This document shows, piece after piece, positions 21,552 through 32,117 of a stretch of 64,000 bases of DNA. Each line of letters starts with the position of its first letter. Within the stretch, counting starts at the first letter, position 1. Below the pieces are notes generated by a model. That model did not search any database. It was given only the letters and a program-made list of their open reading frames with translations, and was not told the DNA's origin. Origin of the DNA: Hydrangea macrophylla (lineage: Eukaryota; Streptophyta; Magnoliopsida; Cornales; Hydrangeaceae); the NCBI GenBank assembly GCA_033977485.1, contig CM066984.1:46631100-46695099 (forward strand), in the 5' to 3' direction. The position numbers and the translations under genes were made by a program.

Positions 21552-22176
21552 TGATGATGCCGAAAATTGGTAAGCGAGATTTATGCGGGAAAAGGGTAGA
21601 AAGAGGTTTGTATGTGGTTCGGCCCCGTTAATGAGGTGACCTACATCCACATGTACGTCTATGCGCTTCTTACTAGCAGATCACCAGCGAGCCTGGTGAG
21701 CCAACAAAGATGGGCGGTACTACCAGTAATACCGGCCGGGTGTATGCGTGTAAGTGGTGAGTTCTCTTCGTAAGTGCTTGTGTACTTCGAGAGATTATTT
21801 TCGGATCCCTCTAGAGAGGGTAGGTGGGATCTTTTATAGATGCAAGAGTCCACCCTTACATGGTAAGTTAATAGGATTAGGAAGCCTAATCTAATCACAA
21901 TAGATTTACATGATTTTTAGGAGAGTTTCCTAAGTGGTTTAGGAAACTAATCATCTTTCCTTGACAGAGTCCGGATTATATAAGGAAACGGCCTGGAATG
22001 TTCCTCCAAGCTGCCCATGCTGGAAAGCCGCCATAAATCACGCCTCGGCCAGCCTATCTCCCCGAGCGGTAGCATCTAGCGCGGGGCGCGAGCCCCAAGA
22101 TCTCTTCCCGGATAGCCCGGGTCCTTCTGCCACGTGGCTGTTGGACTTTAGCAGGATATTTCTGGACATATCATCA
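21552..22176 (-). repeat. TatA 5' LTR (625 bp)
   Basis: Its plus-strand ends are tgatgat and atcatca, a perfect 7-bp terminal inverted repeat with the TG..CA form. A minus-strand TATA box (tctataaaag) is at about 21831-21840. The partner LTR is outside the window, so the right boundary rests on the terminal repeat. Confidence 0.75.
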
Positions 22177-22474
22177 ATGTTCCTGTAAAATGAGATGTCA
22201 TTTCCAAATAAATATGTCAGTATAGAATAAGTACTCATAAAGAAATGAACTATACAGAAATACAAGCTATGCTGTATAAAGAAGTGAACTATACAGGGTA
22301 TTTTGTCAGGCTTGGTCCGCTTGGAGCTAGAAACCAAGAGTTAATATTATTCTTAGGAATAGCATTGCCTCATGGAATGGTGCTGTACAAATAAAAAAAG
22401 CAGCAGCAAATCGAAGATAAAATTAATGCTCTCTAAATATGCTAAGAAAAGTTGGGAAAAAAGGCGTTACTAAC
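22177..22474. other. Host sequence right of TatA, no exon seen
   Basis: AT-rich, probably intronic. A short direct repeat aag(a/g)aatgaactatacag-like (about 22241-22257 and 22278-22295) is the only pattern. The next SNF7 exon, expected to begin with residues for DDVDKTMDEI, is not here and should lie left of TatA. Confidence 0.5.
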
Positions 22475-23638
22475 GTTGCTTTATGCATTGCCTTCATCGC
22501 AGATGCCCCAGTTCTCAATGCATCTACAGTCTCTGTAGTAGCTTTTGCACCTTCTAACATTATCATCTGCAATAGCAACACATAGGACGTGTGAATTGGA
22601 GAATCATCCTACCACGCAAACCATCACTGAATACTAAAATATCATGCTAATCTGATCATGAATACGTAATTGGAAATTTCCAAGCTGCTCAATTTGCTGC
22701 TTATAGAGCCTCTTCCTCTTTAAGCACTGTATAGCCGCTGCATGAGAAAAATCAAGGTTTAAGATTTGAATGAAATAAAGTTAGTACAGCCATTTGGTTC
22801 CAACTTATACAGTGTGTCAAATTAATATCAAAACAAGAATAGTAGAAGAGCTAAACGACATTCAATAGCTACTAAATGTTTGGGAATCCATTAGCATTGT
22901 CAATTTCAATTTTAGTAATTCCCTCTCGTGTTTCAAGATGAGTGAAGCATTGGCAATATCAAAGTCGGCAATCTCCTCTCGTAAATGAGTGACTATAATA
23001 GGAAGGAGTAGGTGTAGCAACTGTCTTCACATGTCAGTGTAGCAACTGTCTTCAAATGTCATATTTGAGATATTCTCCTCACCATTATTGGGTGAAATTG
23101 TATCAATAAACAGAATGTCGGAAGAATGGAGGGAGCAAAAGTTTGGAGTGATGTGCAGAAGCTTAAGAACAGTACCATGACTATACAAATGCATTTAGAA
23201 GGAAAAGAAGGTTACTTTTCCTGCATATTCACCAGGTTCTATAATTAATTGCCAAAAGTAATTCTTAAATCTTAACATCGACACAAGCAGATTATGCAAT
23301 GCAGCCTATAAGCAAAACCTAGTTGTTTCAACTTTTTTCTTTTCTTGAAAAAAATAAAAAACACCGAGTAAGATTTATGATTTACAATAACCATGACAAT
23401 GAGAATTGAAAACTGATGCTAATAACCTTTTGCTAGATAACAAAAATCATCAACTATCTAAAACTCAATACTGATGAAAAAATAACGCATAGAACATGGT
23501 CCATTCAAGAAGATGATGGATTCAATCTAGAATCATACCCCTCTTGTTCTTTGCTTTGGTGAATTCTTTGGCCTTTTCGACTTCTGTAGCAGCCTTCTTT
23601 TGAAGTACTTTCTCTTTTTTCTCAAGCATTTCGAGCGT
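22475..23638 (-). CDS. SNF7: SNF7/VPS32 (CHMP4-type ESCRT-III subunit), three internal exons
   Basis: ESCRT-III filament protein for multivesicular-body sorting at endosomes. Exons read on the minus strand: 23539-23638 (TLEMLEKKEKVLQKKAA to NKR), 22652-22737 (AIQCLKRKRLYKQQIEQL to RIHDQ) and 22475-22566 (MIMLEGAKATTETVDALR to MHKAT). The phases fit: 100 bp, 86 bp and 92 bp join without a shift, and the residues match the conserved SNF7 core. Acceptors (tgtag, catgcag, ttgcag) and the donors ggtatg and gttagt are good, but the donor after RIHDQ reads attagc instead of gttagc. Exon 1 (start Met and basic N-terminus) and the acidic C-terminus are not in the adjoining host DNA. It is either a live gene stretched by TE-filled introns or a decayed fragment. 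Confidence 0.85.
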
Positions 23639-23706
23639 CTACACAAAAGTAACAAAACACATAGCAAAAGGTTAATACTTATGCAAATTGAGAACTGGTG
23701 TAATAG

Positions 23707-24842
23707 TGTTTGCACCCAAAAATCGTCAATGATTTTTGAGCCCGAGTGGAGTTGAAGTTGGGTGAAGGAGACGCTGGGGCAAGTAGTGATGACTCATCGG
23801 ACTCAAGAGGTAAGCCCGATGGGGGGAACAACTGTTGGGAGATGAGGAGAGTCCGATGGGAGCATGTGGCAAGTGTAAGCATCATCGGGCTATGAGAACA
23901 TAACTTATCATGTTGAGAGCCCGATGGAAAAGTAGAGCAACGTTATAACTAATCGGACATCATGAAAAGGAAGAGTGTGTCCGATTGATTATAAGAAGTT
24001 GAAGAAATATGATCGGACATGGAAGAAGTCATGAGCCCGATTCATCCAACAGGGAGAGGTCGATTGACGAAGGACAGGGCGTTGTTATTCACAGTTGGCA
24101 TGATGATGTCATCTCTGAGAGTTTTTTGGAAACAAGAGTCCGTCTGGGAAAGGAGTTGTTAGTTGCCAGCTGGGTTGGAGCGTCTAATCCCTAAATTAAA
24201 GGGATTAATTCAATTAAGTTCAGAATAAGGTAGGAGGTGGTGATATAGAAGGATTTCTTCAAATCAGCCAATCAATCAATAGCTTGGGGTGTAAGAGAAG
24301 GAATCATAGTCCAAATAGGAATCAGTTCAGGCCGCTATAAATATAGAGGCAGGCCCTTCAAGCAAAGGACTCCGCGTCTCTTCGACAAAAGCATACACAG
24401 CATTCAGTATTCAGCACATTCAAGGCATTCAGAGCACTTTCTCTAAGTCTTTGTTTCCTAGCTTTAATAGCAATTAGGTCTGTGTCTTTTTGTTATTTTT
24501 TATTCTCTGTTCTTTTGAATGATCAGTCCATTCTGGTGTTCTTGAGATCTGTTTTAGTTTTCCAAGCATTTAATAAAAATCTATTTTTATTAAACCGTTT
24601 GTGATTTGTTTAACTTGTTTAAACTTGATACTTTTTAGCTTGTGCGCTTCAGTACTGCTAAAGGACTTTTAGTGAGGGTACTTTCCTACTCACTACACAC
24701 AATCACCAGTTTAGAAGTCAGATTCACCAAAAGCCTTGTGTATCACTGACACAAGCAGATAGGAAATTAGTTTGCACGCTTACACACACACACACCGAAT
24801 CACAGATTGGTTCTGGCACGCCCGCGCAAATTACAGCAAACA
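23707..24842 (+). repeat. TatC 5' LTR (1136 bp)
   Basis: It starts tgtttgcacccaaaa and ends ttacagcaaaca. A TATA box (tataaatata) is at about 24336-24345. U3 contains about nine copies of a (g)(t/c)ccgat motif on both strands between 23795 and 24040. Near the 3' end, tggcacgcccg (24814-24824) copies the start of the true PBS. Confidence 0.95.
24336..24345 (+). promoter_or_regulatory. TATA box of TatC LTR
   Basis: tataaatata within gccgctataaatatagaggc. The transcript should start about 30 bp later, and the leader begins with the tctcttcgac region. The same box is in the 3' LTR at about 36091. Confidence 0.7.
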
Positions 24843-24846
24843 TTTT

Positions 24847-24865
24847 TGGCACGCCCGGTGGGACC
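24847..24865 (+). other. TatC primer-binding site
   Basis: tggcacgcccggtgggacc starts 4 nt after the LTR. It has the usual tgg start (complement of CCA). The priming tRNA is not assigned. Confidence 0.75.
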
Positions 24866-24879
24866 CACAGTGTCAAATC

Positions 24880-26874
24880 ATGCCTCCGAAGAAAGATAAG
24901 ACGACAAAGGACGATCAGCATATGGATCCGCCCACGGAGGAGAGCACCGGCCATTCTCCACAAGACGGTAGTATCATGTTAGAAGCCATCTCGGAAGCCA
25001 TGAGGGCTAACGTAGAGCCCATGTGGCATGAGTACAACGCGCTCATAGGTTCTATGGGCAACCTCAAATCGGTCATGCAGCAAACGACCGATATCCATAA
25101 AAGTCAGGCTGATCTGATCCATGAAACCAGGACCACGCACGTGAAGTTGGACCGACTGACGGAAACAATCGGAAAGTTGATTGAAACCTATAAGGCCGGA
25201 TGGAGAGGAGAACAGGTCAACGGTTCGGGCTCGGGTACCTCGCTGGAGTCCGATAAGCCGAAGAGCCCACCATATGTCTGTCCGAACCTAAGAGACGGAA
25301 ATGGCTCAGGAAAGCAATCTGAGTCACAGACCGGCATCGCTGGCAGTTTGGTGGTCACCGATCCCAACGGATCGGCGACACCAGGGTTTGGAGGATCTGC
25401 CGGCCAGACTGAAAGTTCAGTCGGCCACACACAGCCCCAAGGGAATGGCCATGGGGGGCAGAGGAACAACGGTGGGTTTTGGACCCATCAGGTCCAGAAT
25501 AACCAACAGAACGGACCGCCGCCGTTGATACCCCCGATAAGGAATGTTCAGCCCGTAGTTCAACCCATCAATAGGGAAGAGCTGGTAGCGGCCATACACG
25601 AGGAGTATGGCCCGTTTATGCGGAGACTGGAAAGGCCGACTTACAGACGGCCGTACCCGCCGGAGATTGACCGAGTCATATTTCCTCAGGGGTAGAAGGT
25701 ACCGAATTTCACTCTATTCTCAGGAGAGAGTGAACAGTCCTCAGTTGAGCACATTGGCCGTTTTATTGTTCAATGCGGCCATGTGGGTCACAGTGACCCA
25801 TTGAAGTTAAGACTATTCCCAAATTCGCTAACGGGCATGGCATTTTTGTGGTACGTCAACCTCCCAGCCAATTCGGTGTTAACTTGGCAAGGGATGGAGG
25901 AGTTGTTTCACGGACAGTTCTATAGGACTGAGCCCGAGCCATCATTGGCAGATTTGTCGCGAATGATGCAACTGGTGGGGGAGACCGTGGAAACATACAT
26001 AGCCCGTTTCCGAAAGGTAAAATACCGCTGCAAGACAGTGTTGCCCGAGGAGGAGTATGCAAAGATGGCCATGGGGGGCATGTCCTTTGAGCTTCGCAAG
26101 AGGTTTGAAGGAACTGACTTCCGTGATCTGTTCGAGCTTGCCACACGGGCGGGTCGCTACGAACGTATTCTCTTGGATGAGCAGGAGAAGAAGAACTCTT
26201 CCAAGGGAACATATTACAAAGACCCCAATTACGAGGTCCACTTGGCAGAGTGTGACCTTGAAACAAAATGCGATATGGCCGAATTAATTTACAAACGGCC
26301 AATCGTATGCAACGCTTTGAACAAGCCTGTTAATAATAACGCTGCTGCAAAGAAGATGGCGTTCGAGGCGGGGAAAAACTATACTTTCGATATAACAATG
26401 GCTGATCAAATATTCGATGCCCTGTTGGCCGATAAAGTGATCAAGCTAAGTGAAGGTCATCGGATCCCAAAGGCCGATGACATAAAAAACAAAGAATATT
26501 GTAAATGGCACAATTCTTGGAAGCACGCTACTAACAATTGTGTTGTTTTTCGCAATTTTATACAGGAAAACGTCGAGAAGGGGTTCTTCAAATTCTCGGA
26601 CAAAGCAATGGGGATCGATGCAAATCCTTTTCCTCAGATCACCGGCACAAACATGGTGATGCCCGACCTAACTAGGTTGTCAAGGCCGAGACTGAAGATT
26701 GACTTATCTGACGAGGAATTTGTCCAACACAAAGGGAGGGTAAACAAATTGCTACTTCGGCCACCAATGGGCCGAAGGTTACAATACATGACCTCCGAAA
26801 GAGTCACCAAGAATGCAAGACGGAAGTACAGAAAGCTAACGAAGAGACGGCCAAATCTAGCACGGATAATCTGA
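24880..26874 (+). pseudogene. TatC gag
   Basis: It starts at ATG 24880 (MPPKKDKTTKDD), 37 bp after the LTR, and shares the MPPKK start with TatA Gag. N-terminal helical segment, then a Gly/Ser/Asn/Pro-rich linker. The frame is broken by TAG at 25693-25695 but continues in the same phase (VPNFTLFSGESEQS), through the Gag core (about 25795-26150; FLWYVNLPAN, ETYIARFRKVKYRC) and a knuckle-like CKWHNSWKHATNNC motif (about 26500-26545). Near 26740-26760 the reading phase shifts to the protease frame (ATNGPKVTIHDLRKSH), so the residues after that to 26874 are out of frame. Either a 1-nt indel or a -1 shift would explain it; an indel is more likely given the other damage. Confidence 0.82.
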
Positions 26875-28299
26875 TAGCCGATCTACGGCGACAGCTGGAA
26901 TTCATCGAACAAGGCCTTTGCCCGAGGTGCAAGGCTGACATCAAGAAGGAAGTCTCGAGCCCGAGTAAGAGGCCGAGAAGCTATGAACATCGGGACTCAA
27001 GCCCGAGAAGGCCCGTACATGAAAGATTGTCATTACCGTGGCAAGGCCAGGCCAAGCCCGAGTGGCGTGCAAAACATCCGTTGGGACACCAAGTCGGCCA
27101 GCGAGAATACGGCCGACTGGGGAAAAGTAGTTCCCAAGTGATCCCAAGGCCTCAGATGCAAGCAACAATTTCTGGAAGGAGCCCGAGGATGGTGCTACCG
27201 CCTAGGGTAGAAGATCAAAAATGGCATAGAGCTGAACACTCCAAGTTCCCAGCACGGCCGCAATATAGCAAGTCCCAGAAAAGAAGATATCAGAGAATGC
27301 GACAGGCCGAGCGGGAACGCCAGTTGTTGAAGAATCAGGTAGGGGGTCCGATTGCTCCCACCGAGCCTCGGAAGGAGAGAGTCCGACAAGAAAGTTCACA
27401 GGAAAAGGGGACAGGTACGGCGGACAAGATGATTGAGTCCGATGGAGATGGGTCGGATTCTAGTTTTTCGCCAATCCAATTCGGGACAATTCCAGTAGGC
27501 CTGTCTTCTAACATGGTGTTTACGCTACCCATGTCTTTCATGGCCAAGCCGGATCAACCATCGGCCATGGAAGGGGATGTGGTTGAAGGCTCAGCTAAGG
27601 ACTCGGCCGTGATGGAAGAAAACTTTTGGAACGGGGGAGAGATCGTTAAGCCTAAAGTGGTGGAAGCCACTAGCAAAAGTGTGGACGCCACCGATGGGCA
27701 GACCGATCGGCCAAAGATTACTATCTTAAGGCCGAAGGAACAACAGACTGAGGAAGGAGTGAAGACCGGACCAGTTAAAGTAGTGTTTGAAAAGCCAACA
27801 CACCAGATGTCCCAACATCTAAAGCCATTGTATGTAAAAGGGCACATAGAGGGCGTCTCGATAAACAGGATTCTTGTTGATGGGGGGTCTACTATCAACA
27901 TCATGCCCCAAATCATGTTAAGGATCTTGCAGAAATCGGAGTCGGAGCTGATTCCGACAGAAATGAATGTCCAAAGCTTCACGGGGGCACCTTCAAGGAC
28001 GAAGGGGATCCTACCCTTGGAACTGACCGTTGGCAGCAAAACGATCATGACTGCGTTTTTCATCGTGGAAACTTCAGCAGCCTATAATGCTTTATTAGGA
28101 CGGGATTGGATACACCCAAACTATTGTATTCCCTCCACCCTTCATCAGTTGTTAATTTTCTGGAGAGGAGATGAGGTGGAAGTGGTGGGGGCAGACACCA
28201 AGCCCTTTGTAGCCCGGGTGTAGACGGCCGATGCAGTCTTGTATGAAGATGACATCGGGCCAGTGAAGTTGTTGGGGTGTAACAAATTGGGAAGGCCAA
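26760..28299 (+). pseudogene. TatC gag C-terminus and aspartic protease
   Basis: Open from about 26760 in a phase different from upstream gag. It begins with a coiled coil and CPRCKADIKKE, then a long Arg/Lys/Pro/Ser linker and the protease. The active-site segment is ILVDGGSTINIM (about 27868-27903), with DGGS instead of the usual DTGS, a variant common in this lineage, and a downstream YNALLGRDWIH motif (about 28085-28120). TAG at 28221-28223 interrupts ARV/TADAVLYEDDIGP, where relatives usually have Gln. Between about 28223 and 28350 the phase changes again before RT. Ogre relatives may splice here, but I see no clear intron. Confidence 0.8.
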
Positions 28300-31200
28300 A
28301 TGCGGCGACCTTCCTTAAAGGAAGTTCGTCGGACATCAAGGCGTATTTCCATAATCTCAGTCGGACATAAGAATCAAGGCCGATCGAGATCGTTGAACAA
28401 GAAGACGTCCATGGAGATTCCGACAATTGAAGAACGGAAGCTGCTGGCCTTAAGAGCCAGCATGGCCAGATGGTGTGCATTCTTGGCCGACCGAAGATTG
28501 GAAATCGGCCCTACTGACGGAACGATCAATCTGGCTGATTGCATTTACGAAGAAGAAGCCCCGAAGGAAGAAGAGATTCAGATACATGAGTTGGAAACGG
28601 CCACTGCTAAGCTGGATGATCTTAAGGCCGATGTCCAGGACCCTCTCTTGGAAGTCAACTTAGGCGAAGAAGGAGAGCACAAGCCTACCTATGTGAGTCA
28701 GATGTTGGATCCTCAGGGTCAGGCCGATATGATTGCACTCCTGCATAAATATAAGGATTGTTTTGCTTGGGAATATGACGAGATGCCTGGTCTGTCAAGG
28801 GAACTGGTGGAACACCGATTGCCAATTAAATCGGGGTTCAGGCCGTTCAAACAGCTGCCTCGGCGCATGTCACCAGAAGTGACATTGAAGGTGAAAGAAG
28901 AGATCGAACGATTACTGAACGCTGGCTTCATTCGGACAGCCCGATATGTCGAATGGGTCTCGAATGTAGTGCCAGTAGTGAAGAAGAATGGGAAGCTAAG
29001 GGTTTGCATAGACTTCAGGAATTTAAACTTAGCTACCCCAAAAGATGAGTATCCCATGCCTATGGCCGATCAGTTAATCGATTCGGCCGCTAAACACAAA
29101 ATTCTGTCATTTATGGACGGGCATTCGGGGTATAACCAGATTTACATCGCCGAAGAGGATGTCCCGAAGACTGCTTTTCGGTGCCCGGGGGCAATTGGAA
29201 CCTTTGAGTGTGTTGTCATGCCTTTCGGACTCAAGAACGCTGGAGCCACTTATCAGCGGGCAATGAATTCAATCTTCCATGACATGATCGGGCAGTTCAT
29301 GGAAGTTTACATAGATGATGTAGTGGTAAAGTCAGGGGATTACACCGATCATTTGAGAGATTTGGAAAAGGCGTTTGAAAGAATGCGGGCTCACGGATTA
29401 AAAATGAACCCTCTCAAATGCGCATTCGGTGTTACAGCAGGAAATTTCTTAGGTTTCCTGGTACATCAAAGGGGGATAGAGATTGATAAAAATAAGGCTC
29501 GGGCTATCCAAGCAGCAAAACCGCCTGCTAATAAGAAGGAACTCCAGAGATTGCTCGGGCAAATCAATTTCTTAAGAAGATTCATATCAAACTGTGCAGG
29601 GAAGACCCAAATATGGACCCCACTATTGAAGATCAAGACCGATGAAGACTTCAAGTGGGAAGACAGCCATCAACAAGCCTTTGAAGGAATCAAACAGTAT
29701 CTATCAATGCCTCCAGTGTTAATGCCACCAAAAAAGGGTAGGTATTTAAAATTGTATATATCGGCTTCTGATTGCTCTATAGGTAGTATGCTAGCTCAAG
29801 ATAATGAGCAAGGTAGCGAGCAGGCTGTTTACTACTTAAGTAGAATTTTGACTCCAATCGAGCAGCGTTATGCGCCGATTGAGAAGTTATGCTTGGCTTT
29901 GTATTTTTCTTCACAGAAGTTAAGAACATATATGCTTCCTGTTTCCACTTATATAATATGTCAAACGGATGTGATAAAATACATGCTATCAAGACCAATC
30001 ATGAGAGGCCGAATTGGGAAATGGACCTTGGCCTTGATGGAGTTTGCCATCCAATACCGTTCACAGCAATCGGTAAAAGGCCAGGCCATAGCCAATTTCT
30101 TGGCCGATCACCCAGATCCTGCTGATTTGGGAACACTGCCTCCAACACCCAAAGTTCTGAGCACATCCTTAGTCCCATGGACTTTAATCTTTGACGGGTC
30201 CAAAAACGCAGAAGGTGCTGGGGCAGGAGTGGTGATTGTATCACCCAAGTACAAAAAGACAAAAATGTCTTTTCGGCTCAACTTCAAATGCACTAACAAT
30301 CAGGCCGAGTACGAAGCACTTATAATCGGACTAGAAATACTCCTTGAAATGGGGGCATCATCTGTGCATATAAAAGGCGACTCAGGTTTGGTGATCGGAC
30401 AGATTGCTGGAGAGTTTCAGATAAGAAGTTGGGAGTTATGCCCGTTCCATGCAGTTGCTACTCAGCTCATGGAAGCATTTGATGACATTAGTGTGAGCTA
30501 TATCCCAAGAACAACCAATACTGAGGCCGATAAGTTGGCAAAGACAGGATCAGCCTCACCCTCCCAGAAGAGTGCAGAAGACCAACTCATCACGGTCAAT
30601 GTCCGGTCATTACCGTCCGTTGCAAAGAGGGGTTGGTACACTACTACCAATTCGGTCCTGATGGAGGATAGCGATTGGAGAGTTCCTATTATTGAATACC
30701 TGAGTCACCCAAATGTCAGAGTAGACCGAAGAGTCAGGTTGTTTGCAGTCCGATTCATGGTACTAGATGGGGAATTATTCAAGAAACCGATCGGTGACGA
30801 CGTGGTCCTGAGGTGCCTGGGGAAGAAGCAGGCCATGCAGGTTATGGCCGAAGTACACGAAGGGATATGTGGAGCACATCAAGCCGGCACCAAGATGAAG
30901 TGGCTATTGAGGAGGTATAATTATTATTGGCCTGGCATGTTGAAAGACTGCATCAGCTATGCCAAGGGTTGTCAACCTTGTCAAAAGCATGGTCCGATTC
31001 AACATGTGCCGGCCAAAGTATTGCAACCTATAATCAAACCATGGCCATTTAGGGGATGGGCGATGGATTTGATTGGCAAAGTCTTAACGCCATTATCCGG
31101 CCAGCATTGTTTCATAATAGTGGCTACGGACTACTTTACCAAGTGGGCCGAGGCCATACCTTGTAGAACGGTGACACAAGCCACCGTCATAAAATTCATT

Positions 31201-32004
31201 GAAGAACACATTATCCATAGGTTCGGCCTTCCAGAAACAATCACGGCCGATCAAGGATCTGTGTTTACAGGGACGGAGACCTCCGCCTTTGCAGAAAGTA
31301 GGGGAATCAAGATTCTTAATTCTACACCCTATTATGCACAGGCTAATGGTCAGGCCGAGTCTACTAACAAGATCCTTAAGGGGATCATTGAAAAGATGAT
31401 CGTGGAGAATCCTAGGGAATGGGACAAGCTTTTGTCCGAAGCATTATGGGCCTATCGGACGTCAAAGAGATCAAGTACTGGGGTTACACCGTTCATGCTG
31501 ACCTACGGGCATGACGCGATGTTACCTATGGAAGTTACAGTCCGATCGGCTAGAAGGGCTTTATAGAATCAACTAGAGCCCGCTGAGTATACGGAGGCTA
31601 TGATAGCTGAGTTGGAAGGGCTTGATGAAATGAGGCTAGTGGCCTTGGATGCATTAAAAGTACAAAAACAATGGGCCGCCCGAGCTTACAATAAAAGGGT
31701 GAGAGAGAAATCTTTTTGCACCGATGATTTGGTGTGGAAGGCCGTGTTACCTATTGGAGATAAGGATAATCGATACGGTAAATGGTCAGTCAATTGGGAA
31801 GGCCCGTTCATCGTTCACCAAGTTAAAAGAGGAGGTGCTTACAGGCTTCGTGATTTAGATGGGACTATCCATGTCCGATTAATCAATGGTCAGTATTTAA
31901 AGTCTTATTATCCAACGTTATGGGAGACCATTGATCTAGATTATAAACCTAATCCTGGGTTGGAGTATGATCAGCTGATAAATTATGAGCCGGAGCCCGA
32001 ATGA
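28300..32004 (+). pseudogene. TatC pol: RT, RNase H, archaeal-type RNase H, integrase
   Basis: The first ATG (28300) is probably not a real start; homology begins near 28400. RT spans about 28860-29500, with FRNLNLATPKDEYPMP, MPFGLKNAGATYQR and the YIDD box (29308-29319). RNase H follows (ASDCSIGSMLAQ). The second RNase H (about 30180-30560) has acidic residues in FDGSKN, NNQAEYEAL, KGDSGLV and NTEADKLA. Integrase has its HHCC finger at about 30850-30990 and DDE residues in AMDLIGK, TADQGSVF and NGQAESTNK. TAG at 31564-31566 cuts the integrase C-terminal part (ARRAL/NQLEPAEY, probably CAG to TAG). The remaining 146 codons continue in frame to a TGA at 32002-32004. Confidence 0.92.
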
Positions 32005-32117
32005 TTTAGATGAACAGGGATTTTGTATTGATAGGCTGAGCACAGCTTACTTATAAAGTAATAATAAAAAAAAAAAAAAGAAATTTTTACAAAGTATATA
32101 TAAACAGGAGTCGGCCT
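32005..32117. other. TatC spacer between convergent pol and antisense gene
   Basis: It has an A-rich run (32064-32082). The inverted repeat tcggcct/aggccga (32111-32126) overlaps the antisense gene's stop codon and could serve both converging transcripts as a terminator-like structure. This is inference. Confidence 0.45.

Larger units (their letters stand above)
1..22176 (-). mobile_element. TatA: Ty3 Tat-lineage LTR element, split by OgreB, 3' LTR outside window
   Basis: A minus-strand element with 5' LTR at 21552-22176, a gag-protease frame at 21489-18965, pol continuing at 4858-1844 and an antisense coding region at the far left. The domain order (protease, RT, RNase H, a second archaeal-type RNase H, integrase) and the antisense gene after pol are Tat-lineage hallmarks. 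Removing OgreB and one copy of its 5-bp target duplication rejoins the polyprotein in frame: 5535 nt, 1845 codons. The right-hand target duplication is probably atgtt (22177-22181); the left one is off the window. SNF7 exons start 300 bp to the right, so TatA most likely lies in an intron of that gene. Confidence 0.88.
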
